In this document: piece by piece, positions 1 through 12,160 of the stretch
Layout of the letters: every line of letters starts with the position of its first letter
Numbering within the stretch: the first letter of the stretch is position 1
Source of the DNA: Halocaridina rubra
Lineage: Eukaryota > Arthropoda > Malacostraca > Decapoda > Atyidae
NCBI GenBank assembly: GCA_037179515.1
Contig: JAXCGZ010004505.1
Span: 1-27,500, forward strand
Length of the DNA: 27,500 bases
Direction: 5' to 3'
The notes under the pieces: generated by a model
Databases searched by the model: none
The model's input: the letters and a program-made list of their open reading frames with translations, nothing else
Told to the model about the DNA's origin: nothing
Position numbers and translations under genes: made by a program

Positions 1-99
1 CTTAACAGCAATACGTGGCAGTACCTGCAGTTATGGTGCAAATGAAAGGAATGAGCAACAACGAATTTTACCGACTAGCACCCAGTGCCTGAGAGTACA

Positions 100-257
100 A
101 ACAAGTACAGTATAGCGGTCGTGCCTGCGTATGAGCGCGTATATGGCAGTACCCACAAATAAAATGTCGTAAGTAATACGAACAAGTACAGTATCGCGGT
201 CGTGCCTGCGTATGAGCGCGTATATGGCAGTACCCACAAATAAAATGTCGTAAGTAA
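100..257. repeat. 81-bp tandem duplication, two copies
   Basis: Two 77-bp copies (100-176 and 181-257) are separated by 4 bases, so the period is 81 bp. I see one mismatch between them (a at 114 against c at 195). A related stretch, GGCAGTACC, occurs near position 15. The near-identity points to a recent local duplication. A 66-codon repeat-containing minus-strand reading frame crosses it but matches no protein I know. Confidence 0.9.
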
Positions 258-918
258 AATTCTGGAGTGTTACCAAAAGGGCACAGATCCTATGCAAAAT
301 ACACCAACGATAAGCTAACAGCTTACTAGGCAGCCAGATTACACATTTCTACTAGTAATGAGAAAATTTATTTTCATGTGACAACTCAGACACATGAAAG
401 GCTTTGCCTAGGCTCGGTAAATGACACCAAAGTTTTTCTTCCAATCTATGAGCAGTCAATGCTTGAATATAAAACACAATTATAAGCAAAAATACTTAAT
501 ATGCTTTCTCCCAATTCCTAAATCCTAAGGATATATAAACAATTCCTAACAAGTATCACCCTTTAACGGATATATAAAACACGAATGCTTTAAAACTCAA
601 TCTTATCACGCAAATAAATGAAATTTTATATAACACGTCTTCTCGTCATGCAAAATTTCTAAAGTCTGTTACCACATAATCTCATGTAGATTTCCTGAAA
701 TATTGTTTACCACATGGGAAGCAAGAAAATATTAGTTACCATAATTAATATTGAAAATAAAGAAAAATTTCTTATCCGCAACGTTTCTAGTGCAAAAATT
801 TTCGTGTGCAGCCTAAGATTCATTCATTTCAATAATCGAGCCAATGGTAATCGGGTTTCAGGTGCAATGTTAAAAAGCAAAATAAAAATAAATTTATAAA
901 ATCAGTCTGTCTGTTCGG
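258..918. other. AT-rich stretch with no recognisable gene
   Basis: I see no coding region, RNA gene or clear repeat here. If the primer-binding site at 919-936 is real, this is the internal leader of a minus-strand LTR retrotransposon. No gag-like or protease-like reading frame is visible in it, so the internal region is either non-coding here or decayed. Confidence 0.5.
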
Positions 919-936
919 GTCCCTGTTCGGGCGCCA
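919..936 (-). other. LTR-retrotransposon primer-binding site, tRNA-Lys type
   Basis: Read on the minus strand this is TGGCGCCCGAACAGGGAC, an exact 18-base match to the complement of the 3' end of tRNA-Lys, the primer used by many LTR retroelements. It lies 4 bases past a sequence ending ACA (position 941), as expected just downstream of a 5' LTR. An 18-base exact match in an AT-rich region is very unlikely by chance. The rest of the element has not been recognised. Confidence 0.8.
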
Positions 937-940
937 ATCT

Positions 941-1345
941 TGTGGGGGTTTAATGATGCTAGAGTGTTGTTAAGATTCTGTTTTACTAAGGGGACTCAAA
1001 GTACCGAGCTCGGTTAAGAGCTCACAAACAGACAGGACAGATATTTGTACTTGAACACCCCATCTCTATTACCATTAGTCGGTTAAATGAAACTCAGAAT
1101 TCAACTTTCTTTTAATTTTGGAAATGCAATGACATTAAAAGAATTGAATTAAATTTTATGAAATGCTGCATCGAATCCCGGAGGTGGTGAGTACGATTTC
1201 GTTTCCCGGCACCACGGACGTATGCCAAGACTTTGGCCTCAACTCGATGATTACCTCTGTCACACAGGCAGAGTAGAATACAGGACACTGCAATTTCAGA
1301 AACAGAAATGACACACTGTTTATAATGGGAAACTGAAAGCATGAG
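941..1345 (-). mobile_element. LTR of a retrotransposon (3' boundary clear, 5' boundary unknown)
   Basis: On the minus strand the sequence ends CCCCCACA at 941, followed by AGAT and the primer-binding site, so 941 is the likely LTR edge (LTRs usually run TG...CA). An ATTAAA lies just inside that edge and could be a polyadenylation signal. The far edge cannot be fixed because the second LTR copy is not in the window; 1345 is only a nominal limit. The diverged tandem repeats at 1480-1935 may or may not be part of the same LTR. Confidence 0.5.
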
Positions 1346-1479
1346 CACACATATAATGAGTTTCCAATGTCATTCTACTGGATGAATATATATTGGTTAT
1401 TCACAGCTAACCAGAAATATTTATGCTACCATAATAGCATACAAAACCATTAATTCTTTACTGTTTTTTTTAAAGGAAA

Positions 1480-1935
1480 ACAATATATTCACAATAAATG
1501 AAAATTAAGCAAGACAAATACAGTACTGTATGTATTCCTTAAATTGTGGGCGACCACAAAAGTTGCAATGCTTATTACTGATTAACAATTAATATGGTAA
1601 CACTCTATTTAGGATAAAGGAAGAATGTACGAGATAAATACAGTATTCATTCACTTTTAGTTATCAAGAACTTTGCAATGAAAAAAAAGGGTGCAAAACC
1701 ACCTTTTGAGGTATTTGCAACTTATAACTCAAAACACTTTATCCCCAACATATGAAGAATTAGCAAGATAAATACGGTATGCATTCATTAAATTGTGGTT
1801 AACAAGAAATATTTGCAAAGCCAACTGGGAAAAATTACCTTTTAAATATTTGCATTTTGTTTAGCAAATAGCTTTATTGACGAGTTTTTGACGTAAAACA
1901 CTTTATTTACGATGATAGAAAGGGGTGAAATGAAA
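1480..1935. repeat. Decayed ~125-bp tandem repeat, three units
   Basis: Three stretches share the order: GCAAGA(C/T)AAATAC, then CATTC and a T-rich segment, then TTGCAA, then CACT(T/C)TAT. The AAATAC anchors lie near 1514, 1634 and 1768, giving spacings of about 120-134 bp. The copies are well diverged, so the array is old. No coding potential is evident. Confidence 0.6.
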
Positions 1936-2950
1936 TTAGAATTTATTAGGAAAAGAGATAGATTTTTACGGGCTCATAACCAGTCTTCAGAGGATGAGAT
2001 TTTCGTTTATCACATTCAGTGAAAAGAAACTTCTCAGCAATATATATCAGCTGTAATTTACAGGTTAAGGAATTAACTTTGGCATGTGAGATTCCGGTTT
2101 GGTAATCTACAAAATTTCGTGTGTATTGGAATGAAATCTGAGAATGAAAATCCATAAGATTTATCCAGTAACGAATGTAACATTCTCGAAAATAAACCAA
2201 TTTGCTTGACCCACGAGCTTTACCATACACTATCCCTCACCTTGTTGTGCTAGATGAATTCCTGTGAAGATGCCACGTAATTAAGATTTGAAATAAACTT
2301 AGACTGCCCAGGCGAGATGTTGCCTCCGGGCAGTCTCGGCGCCAAAAAAGGACGTCTCATTGTCCCTCCTGGTGAGTTCATCTGTAGGATACATTTCTAG
2401 AGCAGTAATTGGCTCTGATATCATTTTAAGGACTATTTTAGTGGTGGTCCCTGGCAGGCAATTATAGCAGAGATGCAAGGGAGAGACAGTATTTTTAGGT
2501 GCAACAAGTGGAAGCAAATAAAATAAAACGAGAATAATAATGAAAAGTTAGGTTACTGGTTTTTATATCTCATAATTTTCTTGGCTCGTAGCAGACAGAA
2601 AAATAGGAGCAGCCTTTATATCGGGGCTATACTTCTACACGTACAAGAAGAATAAATAAGGTATATTTAAAATTAGCTATAAGCTAAAATACAAATTGCA
2701 AATAATCATAATCTTCAAAAGTCAAGAAGTGGGAATTATTTTTTTAGTTAGAAAATAACAGTTATGTTACTAATTTATTTAATAAGGCATCTAACAGCCT
2801 CTGGTGACTTTGAGCGAAACACTCTGTCACAGTAAGTAATACTGTATATGGTACTGTAGTGTACTTTTACTATTTTTGTGTAGTAGATTGCACAAGTAAA
2901 GGTAAGCAGTACTGGCAAGTGTAGGATTACTATTTTTATTTCTTAGACTG
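1936..2950. other. Intergenic or decayed sequence, no gene recognised
   Basis: Two minus-strand reading frames of 94 codons (1946-2230) and 72 codons (2299-2517) lie here. Neither contains a domain, motif or signal I recognise, and both fit chance open frames or decayed element remnants. The rest is AT-rich and featureless to me. Confidence 0.4.
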
Positions 2951-3018
2951 TCGAACCAGGTTCGATTTTAGGCGTTTTCCGATTTCTGTCGAAACCCTGA
3001 CATAAAATGGGGACTCCC
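2951..3018. other. Possible end of an unidentified TA-targeting element
   Basis: The 68 bases before the first TA tract include a perfect interrupted palindrome (2951-2965, TCGAACC/A/GGTTCGA) and end GGGGACTCCCTA directly at the TA tract. Their position resembles the other element ends in this window, but no partner copy is present, so this is a weak call. Confidence 0.25.
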
Positions 3019-3218
<200 letters not shown>

Positions 3219-3239
3219 TATGTACATAGATATTTTAAT

Positions 3240-4225
3240 ATATTTTTACGTTTACACTGTATAAACTGTCCCTGTACTGTTAACACCCCACCCTTTACTT
3301 CATAGATAACAGCATGCAAGCGTAAATTTATATGAAAGTGATAGGAAAACTTACCGTGAATGTGATGATGACGTGACATACATACTCATTTACAATTATT
3401 TTTTCGTTTATGTACTGTATAAACCCTCCCTGCACTGTTAAAAAAAACACCCTTAACATTATAGATAACAGCAAGCAACGTAAATTTTTATAAAAGTGAT
3501 AGGAAAACTTACCCTGAAGGTGATGATGACGTGACATACATACTCATTTACAATTATTTTTTCGTTTACGTACTGTATAAACCCTCCCTCCACTGTTAAA
3601 AAAACACCCTTTACATTATAAATAACAGCAAGCAACGTAAATTTTTATGAAAGTGATAGATAAAATTACAGTGAATGAGGTGATAATGTCGTGACATACA
3701 TACTCTTTTACAATTATTTTTTCGTTTACGTACTGTATAAACCCTCCCTGCACTGTTAAAAAAACACCCTTTACATTATAAATATGTAACAGCCAGCAAC
3801 GTAAATTTTTATGAAAGTGATAGATAAAATTACGGTGAATGAGGTGATAATGACGTGACATACATACTCATTTACAATTATTTTTTTGTTTACGTTCTGT
3901 ATAAACCCTCCCTGCACTGTTAAAAAAACACCCTTTACATTATAAATAACAGCAAGCAACGTAAATTATTATGAAAGTGATAGATAAAATTACGATGAAT
4001 AAGGTGATGATGACGTGACACACATACTCATTTACAATTATTTTTTCGTTTACGAACTGTATAAACCCTCCCTGCACTGTTAAAAAAAACACCCTTTACA
4101 TTATAAATAACAGCACGCAACGTAAATTTTTATGAAAGTGATAGATAAAATTACGGTGAATGAGGTGATGATGACGTGACATACATTTGTACATGATAGG
4201 TAAACTTACCGTGAATGAGGTGATG
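3240..4225 (-). repeat. 160-bp tandem array, about six units (element A)
   Basis: The unit carries GTGACATACATACTC (anchors near 3374, 3531, 3692, 3855), then a tract around CGTTTAC, then CCCTCCCTGCACTGTTAAAA, then CACCCTTTACATTATAAATAACAGCA in broken form across copies. Spacings are 157-163 bp. It lies downstream of the transposase in the direction of transcription. Reading frames that run through it differ in frame from unit to unit because 160 is not a multiple of three, so I do not treat them as genes. Confidence 0.9.
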
Positions 4226-4273
4226 ATCATCATTTCGACCCTGGAGGAAATTATTTTGCAGCCAATAAAAGCT

Positions 4274-4575
4274 CTACGGCTGCTTTTTGGGGGAGAAGAA
4301 CATGGTAATGGGGAGTTGTTGGAACATGGCATGGTAAGGAGTCATGGCATCGTCGAGAAAATTACAGAAGGTCACTGAACGAACCATATTTTCGTCATGT
4401 TCCTGCGAGAGTTGTTGGAGTGCTTTGTAACGTTCATACATGGCTGCCAAACGTTCGAGTGTAAGGCCAGGTTCTTCAGTTGGTTCGTGCGATTCCTCAA
4501 GTTCTTCCTCTTCTTCGCTCGCTGATTTCGTCATTTCATCCAAGTCTTCATCACTCAAAGGCTGCGAGTGGCAGT
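4274..4575 (-). pseudogene. C-terminal part of the Tigger-like transposase, out of frame
   Basis: This frame reads QPLSDEDLDEM, an acidic run (SEEEEELEES), then LTLERLAAMYERYKALQQLS and SQEHDENM, and stops with TAG at 4274-4276. Conserved Tigger-type proteins continue past the DDE domain into an acidic, helical tail of this kind. The frame begins upstream of where the main frame ends at 4551 and is offset by one base from it, so it is the displaced tail of the same protein, not a separate gene. A TTG rather than an ATG opens it at 4558, which supports that reading. Element I (15296-15404) carries the same tail sequence in a diverged copy, showing it once belonged to a full protein. Confidence 0.8.
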
Positions 4576-6014
4576 TCGTTCACATCTTCAGGAGTCATAT
4601 CTTTAAAGCCTTCTCCTCCTAGCAATGCAGCCAACTTCACAGCTTTCGCAGCTGCCGCCTTCTGCACCTCGACAGGAGCAAATCCCTTGTAGTCGTGGAT
4701 GATTTCAGGCCACAATTTCTTCCAGCTGGCATTGATTGTGGCCGACTTCATCTCTTTGATTGCTTTCTGAATATTTTTTAGGCATGTGGCAATCGTGTAA
4801 TTACGCCAGTAAGTCTTCAATGAGAAGTCTTTGTCCGAATCCATGGAATCAACTAGGTTCGCCAGGGCATTTCGTGTGTAGAGGGCCTTGAACGCACGAA
4901 TAACGCCTTGATCCATAGGCTGAATCAGTGACGTCGTATTCGGTGGCAGGAACTCAACTTGAACACCGTCATATTGGAGCTTGGTTGCGTGGCCACCAGC
5001 ATTATCTATCAAAAGAAGGACTTTAAATTCAAGGCCTTTTTCCATAAGATAAAGTTTTACCTGAGGGATAAAGTATTGGTGAAACCAGTCCAATTCGAGG
5101 CTTTTCGTGATCCAGGCCTTGGGGTTATGCATCCAATACACTGGCAGCAGATTCTTATTCTTTTTCTTCAAAGCCCTAGGGTTCTTTGACTTGTAGATAA
5201 GCCTGGGCTTTAACGTGAAGCCCGCAGCATTCCCACACATGATGAGGGTAATGCGATCTTTGTGCGCTTTAAATCCCGGGGCTTTAGCTTCTTCCTTGAA
5301 GAGAAAAGTGCGAGATGGCGTTCTCTTCCAAAATAACCCAGTCTCATCCATGTTGAAGACTTGCTCAGGAACATATTCCCCTTCGGCGATAATTTTCTTG
5401 AAGTCATTCTTGACATAATTTTCTGCGGCAGCTGTATCTGCAGAGGCAGCCTCGCCATAAACTGAAACGCTCTTTAGGCCATAGCGTTTTTGAAATTTGA
5501 AGAACCATCCCCTGCTAGCAACGAACGGTTGTATCCTCGATGGAGAATCGCTGGAGGGTCCTGGTTGTGGGTCGTCGATATCTTCTTCTCTCCCCTCCTC
5601 TCCACGGTCGTCACTGTCGTCATCGGGTTCATTTGCAGCGAATGTCTCGTACAGCTTCTTCGCCTTTGTTTGTATGATATTGGTGTCTAAGCTGATGTTT
5701 TTCTTTCTGCAATCAGCAATCCACAGGGCCAAAGCAGCTTCCATGCGCACTACTGCCTTATTGCGGGGTGATACGAGCCTTTTCGCCGATTTATTAAAAG
5801 AAATGCTCGCTGTTTTCCTGATCTTTGCCTCGTCCTTTTTTATGTAACGCACAGTATATTCATTGAGGCCAAAATAGCGGCCGACATCCACAAACCTTTT
5901 TCCTTCTTTCAACATATCTAAGAGTTTCACTTTATCTACAATGGTTAACATTTTCCTTTGCCGCTTAGGCTCACTACAAAAAGCCTTAGAAGATGAAGGA
6001 TGCTTGGGAGGCAT
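4551..6014 (-). CDS. Tigger/pogo-like transposase (DDD, CENP-B/jerky relative), frameshifted near the C-terminus
   Basis: Proteins of this family bind the element's ends and cut and rejoin DNA in the nucleus. The frame can open 20 codons earlier, at 6074, but I chose the ATG at 6014 (MPPKHPSSSK) because this start and its TTTGCA lead-in recur in elements G and H and, mutated, in D and F. From that start the protein has 487 residues. Seen in order: a basic N-terminus, a helix-turn-helix of CENP-B type (about 22-68), a second DNA-binding region (about 85-185) split by an acidic insert (131-160), and a DDE domain (about 195-380). Catalytic residues are D223 in NMDETG, D337 in LIDNAGGH and D368 in PMDQG. 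The last two have 30 residues between them, as in pogo relatives. The frame ends early at LPLAAFE; the natural tail follows in another frame. No introns are evident. Confidence 0.92.
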   Translation of the reverse strand: MPPKHPSSSKAFCSEPKRQRKMLTIVDKVKLLDMLKEGKRFVDVGRYFGLNEYTVRYIKKDEAKIRKTASISFNKSAKRLVSPRNKAVVRMEAALALWIADCRKKNISLDTNIIQTKAKKLYETFAANEPDDDSDDRGEEGREEDIDDPQPGPSSDSPSRIQPFVASRGWFFKFQKRYGLKSVSVYGEAASADTAAAENYVKNDFKKIIAEGEYVPEQVFNMDETGLFWKRTPSRTFLFKEEAKAPGFKAHKDRITLIMCGNAAGFTLKPRLIYKSKNPRALKKKNKNLLPVYWMHNPKAWITKSLELDWFHQYFIPQVKLYLMEKGLEFKVLLLIDNAGGHATKLQYDGVQVEFLPPNTTSLIQPMDQGVIRAFKALYTRNALANLVDSMDSDKDFSLKTYWRNYTIATCLKNIQKAIKEMKSATINASWKKLWPEIIHDYKGFAPVEVQKAAAAKAVKLAALLGGEGFKDMTPEDVNELPLAAFE

Positions 6015-6240
6015 TGCAAAGGTTAAAATATGCGAGTAAAAAAAATCACAAGCAAAGCGTATTAGTAAGCACAACGAGAACGGCGCACACGAGAGTTAGA
6101 CTGAGTGAGTGAGGCGGCACATTGGAAATTGGAGGGAAAAACAAACTGCAATGAAAAAGCCAATCAGACCCCATGATACAGAAAATATTGAAAAACAATT
6201 CTGTGATTCGTTGTCTCCCGACCTTTCAGCCAATAGCATT
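6015..6240 (-). promoter_or_regulatory. Putative transposase promoter and 5' leader
   Basis: On the minus strand this segment holds two ATTGGC motifs (inverted CCAAT boxes; plus-strand GCCAAT at 6159-6164 and 6231-6236). Downstream is CTCAGTCT, where TCAGT (plus strand 6100-6104) matches the arthropod initiator consensus, about 86 bases before the ATG. The initiator-like block recurs in H and the CCAAT-like block in G and at the right window edge, so both are conserved within the family. The promoter role is inferred. Confidence 0.45.
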
Positions 6241-6249
6241 CGATGAACT

Positions 6250-6960
6250 ATCTCACGTAGGTGAGAGCCTTTTCGTTTCCGAAACGTTGATAGCGGTATC
6301 GTATTTTACATGGTGAAATACTGTTAGTACTTTATATTTTTTATTATTTTTTACTGTTTTATTATGCTTAGGCTAGTAAATACTTGTTTTATCAATAAAA
6401 TAATGAAAATTTTAATATTCACTAGGTCACGTGGGTGAGAGCCTTGTCGTTTTCCGAAACGTTGATAGTGGTATCGTATTTTACATGGTGAAAGTACTTT
6501 TAGTACTTTATGTTTTCATTATTATTTTTTACTGTTTTATTATTCTTAGGCTAGGAAATACTTGTTTTATCAATAAAGTAATGAAAATTTTAATATTCAC
6601 TAGGTCACGTAGGTGAGAGCCTTTGCATTTTCCGAAACACTGATACCGGTATCGTATTTTACGTGGTGCAATACTGTTTACTATTTTTTACTGTTTTATT
6701 ATTCTTAGGCTAAGAAATACGTTTTTTTATCAATAAAATCATGAAACTACTGGAAATATAAATATATGCTAGCTCACGTAGCTGCGACCCCAATACATTG
6801 TATGCTATCGGACACTGTTTCGCATGATGCAATACCCTGTACTGTGAGTTATACTGTATGTACGTATATCTAAATTTATATTTTTTACTATTTTTTTACT
6901 GTTTTATTATTCGTAGGCTGGGAAATCATTTTTTTTTTATCAATTAAATAATGAAAATTT
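6250..6960 (-). repeat. ~175-bp tandem array, four units (5' side of element A)
   Basis: Anchors TCACGTAGGTG, TCACGTGGGTG, TCACGTAGGTG and TCACGTAGCTG lie near 6253, 6428, 6605 and 6774 (spacings 169-177 bp). Each unit then has a CCGAAAC segment, a GATA(G/C)(C/T)GGTATC motif, a TACTGTTTTATTATTC tract and a TTTATCAATAAA stretch. The fourth unit is the most diverged. The same array occurs in G, H, D, F and the right-edge element. Confidence 0.85.
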
Positions 6961-7117
6961 TTTTTTCAATAAAAAAAATGAAAATACTGAAATTTTTTTT
7001 TTTCAATATTTTAATATTTTTGCGTATACCCATAAAATAAAATAATAATTTATAAAAAAAAAAACACGATAGAGTGAGAACGCGAACCAAGAAGCGCGAA
7101 TAACCGGGGTAACACTG
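6960..7117 (-). repeat. 5' terminal inverted repeat region of element A
   Basis: Read inward from 7117 it begins CAGTGTTACCCCGGTTATTC and continues through CTCACTCTATCGTG into an A/T-rich zone with GGGTATACGC. It is a near-perfect mirror of the start of element B across a 10-base TA tract. Confidence 0.85.
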
Positions 7118-7127
7118 TATATATATA
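7118..7127. repeat. Short (TA)5 joint between elements A and B
   Basis: Five TA dinucleotides separate the end of A (…ACACTG) from the start of B (CAGTGT…). It is the shortest TA joint in the chain and could be little more than overlapping target-site duplications. Confidence 0.9.
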
Positions 7128-9641
<2,514 letters not shown>

Positions 9642-9779
9642 TGATCCTTCGCTCTATCGCGATTCTTCTCTCGCGAATTCACTATATCGCGATTTTTTTT
9701 TTTTTGGTGGGTATATGCAAAAATATTAAAATATAAAAAAAATAAAATTTTCAGTATTTTTATTATTTTTTTTTTTAAA

Positions 9780-10480
9780 TTCATTTTATTGATAAAAAAA
9801 TGTATTTCCCAGCCTACGAATAATAAAACAGTAAGAAATAGTAAAAAAAACATAAATTTCAACATGTAACTCTGCACCATAGAAGGTACAATACCGGTAT
9901 CAGCGTTTCGGAAAACGCAAAGGGTAGCACCTACGTGAGTTAGCATATATTAATATTTCCAGTAGTTTCATGATTATATTGATAAAAGACATATTTCTTA
10001 GCCTAAGAATAATAAAACTGTAAAAAATAGTAAAAAACATAAATACTAACAGTATTGCACCATGTAAAATACGATACCAGTATCAGCGTTTCGGAAAACG
10101 AAAAGGGTTGCACCTACGTGAGCTAGTACATATTGAAATTTTCATTATTTTATTGATAAAACAAGTATTTCGTAGCCTAAGAGTAATAAAACAGTAAAAA
10201 ATAGTAGAAACATAAATTTAGATATATAACTCACAGTATTGCATCATGTGAAATACTCTCCGATAGCGTACAGTGTATTGGGGTTGCACCTACGTGAGCT
10301 AGCATATATTAAAATTTCCAGTAGTTTCATGATTTTATTTATAAAAAAATTTATTTCTTAGCCTAAGAATAATAAAACAGTAAAAAATAGTAAAAAACAT
10401 AAATACTAACAGTATTGCACCATGTAAATTACGATACCGGTATCAGCGTTTTGGACAAAGGCTCGCACCTACATGAGATA
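9780..10480 (+). repeat. ~178-bp tandem array in element G, four units
   Basis: CACCTACGTGAG-type anchors occur near 9929, 10111, 10287 and 10465 (spacings 176-182 bp). Units contain the ATACCGGTATCAGCGTTT motif, except the third, which has CCGATAGCGTACAGTGTATT instead. The same variant unit occurs in H, D and F, so array units fall into two kinds. Confidence 0.85.
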
Positions 10481-10638
10481 GTTCTTGGAATGCTATTGGC
10501 TGAAAGAGTGAGAGACGACAAATCACAGAATTGTTTTTCTGTATGTTCTGTATCATGAGGTCTGATTGGCTTTCTCATTGAAGTTAGGTTCTCACGTTTT
10601 GCTTGTGATTTTTTTACTCGCGTATGTCAACCTTTGCA

Positions 10639-10797
10639 ATGCCTCCCAAGCATCCTTCATCTTCTAAGGCTTCTGGTAGTGAGCCTAAGCAGCAAAGGAA
10701 GATGTTAACCATAACAGATAAGGTGAAACTCTTAGATATGCTGAAAGAAGGAAAAAAGTTTACTGATATCGGCCGCTATTTTGGCCTCAATGAATAA
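10639..10797 (+). pseudogene. N-terminal stub of the Tigger-like transposase (element G)
   Basis: The frame opens at ATG 10639 with MPPKHPSSSKASGSEPKQQR and covers the first helix-turn-helix (KVKLLDMLKEGKKFTDIGRY) before stopping at TAA after 52 codons. It aligns with residues 1-52 of the element A protein. Just after FGLNE the sequence jumps to the region downstream of the A transposase (GTTATTGGCTGC), so the stop is created at the deletion junction. A short DNA-binding-only peptide could be made, but nothing shows that it is. Confidence 0.85.
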
Positions 10798-11254
10798 CAG
10801 CCGTAAAGCTGTTATTGGCTGCGGAATAATTTCCTCTGGAGTCTACAAACGTCAATACCACCTCATTCACGGTAAGTTTACCTATCACGTACATATAAAT
10901 TTACGTTGCATGCTGTTATTTATAAAGTAAAGGGTGGTTTTTTAACAGTGCAGGGAGGGTTTATACAGTAAACGTAAAAATAATTGTAAAATACCTATGT
11001 ACATGAGCGTGTCATGTCATTACCACCTCATTCACAGTAAGTTTATCTATCACTTTCATATAAATTTACGTTTGCATGCCGTTATTTATGAAGTAAAGGG
11101 TGGTTTGTTAACAGTACAGGGAGGGTTTATACAGTTTATACAGTGTAAACGTAATAAGAAATTAAAATATCTATGTAGGGTGATCCTACTTCGCGAAAAT
11201 TCCTCTATCGCGCCAGGTCCCAGAACCTAACTTTTGCGATAAACAAAGGATCAC

Positions 11255-12160
<906 letters not shown>

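Noticed and set aside
714..899. A 61-codon plus-strand frame next to the LTR edge
   Set aside because: It lies opposite to the element's direction, has no known motif, and is rich in Lys, Ile and Asn as expected from AT-rich chance frames.
1112..1350. Two overlapping 64-78-codon minus-strand frames
   Set aside because: They overlap in different frames, lie inside the presumed LTR, and show no recognisable protein features.
1946..2230. A 94-codon minus-strand frame
   Set aside because: No recognisable domain, no supporting context and no repeat copy; it fits a chance frame in AT-rich DNA.
2299..2517. A 72-codon minus-strand frame with GGCGCC nearby that hinted at a second primer-binding site
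   Set aside because: Beyond TGGCGCC the sequence does not match a tRNA 3' end I know, and the protein has no known motif.
2951..2965. Perfect interrupted palindrome as a regulatory operator
   Set aside because: A single 15-base site with no gene beside it; chance or a transposon end is more likely.
3240..4225. A CRISPR-like array (regular repeats)
   Set aside because: Units are contiguous 160-bp repeats without unique spacers, in a eukaryotic transposon, and no cas-like gene is present.
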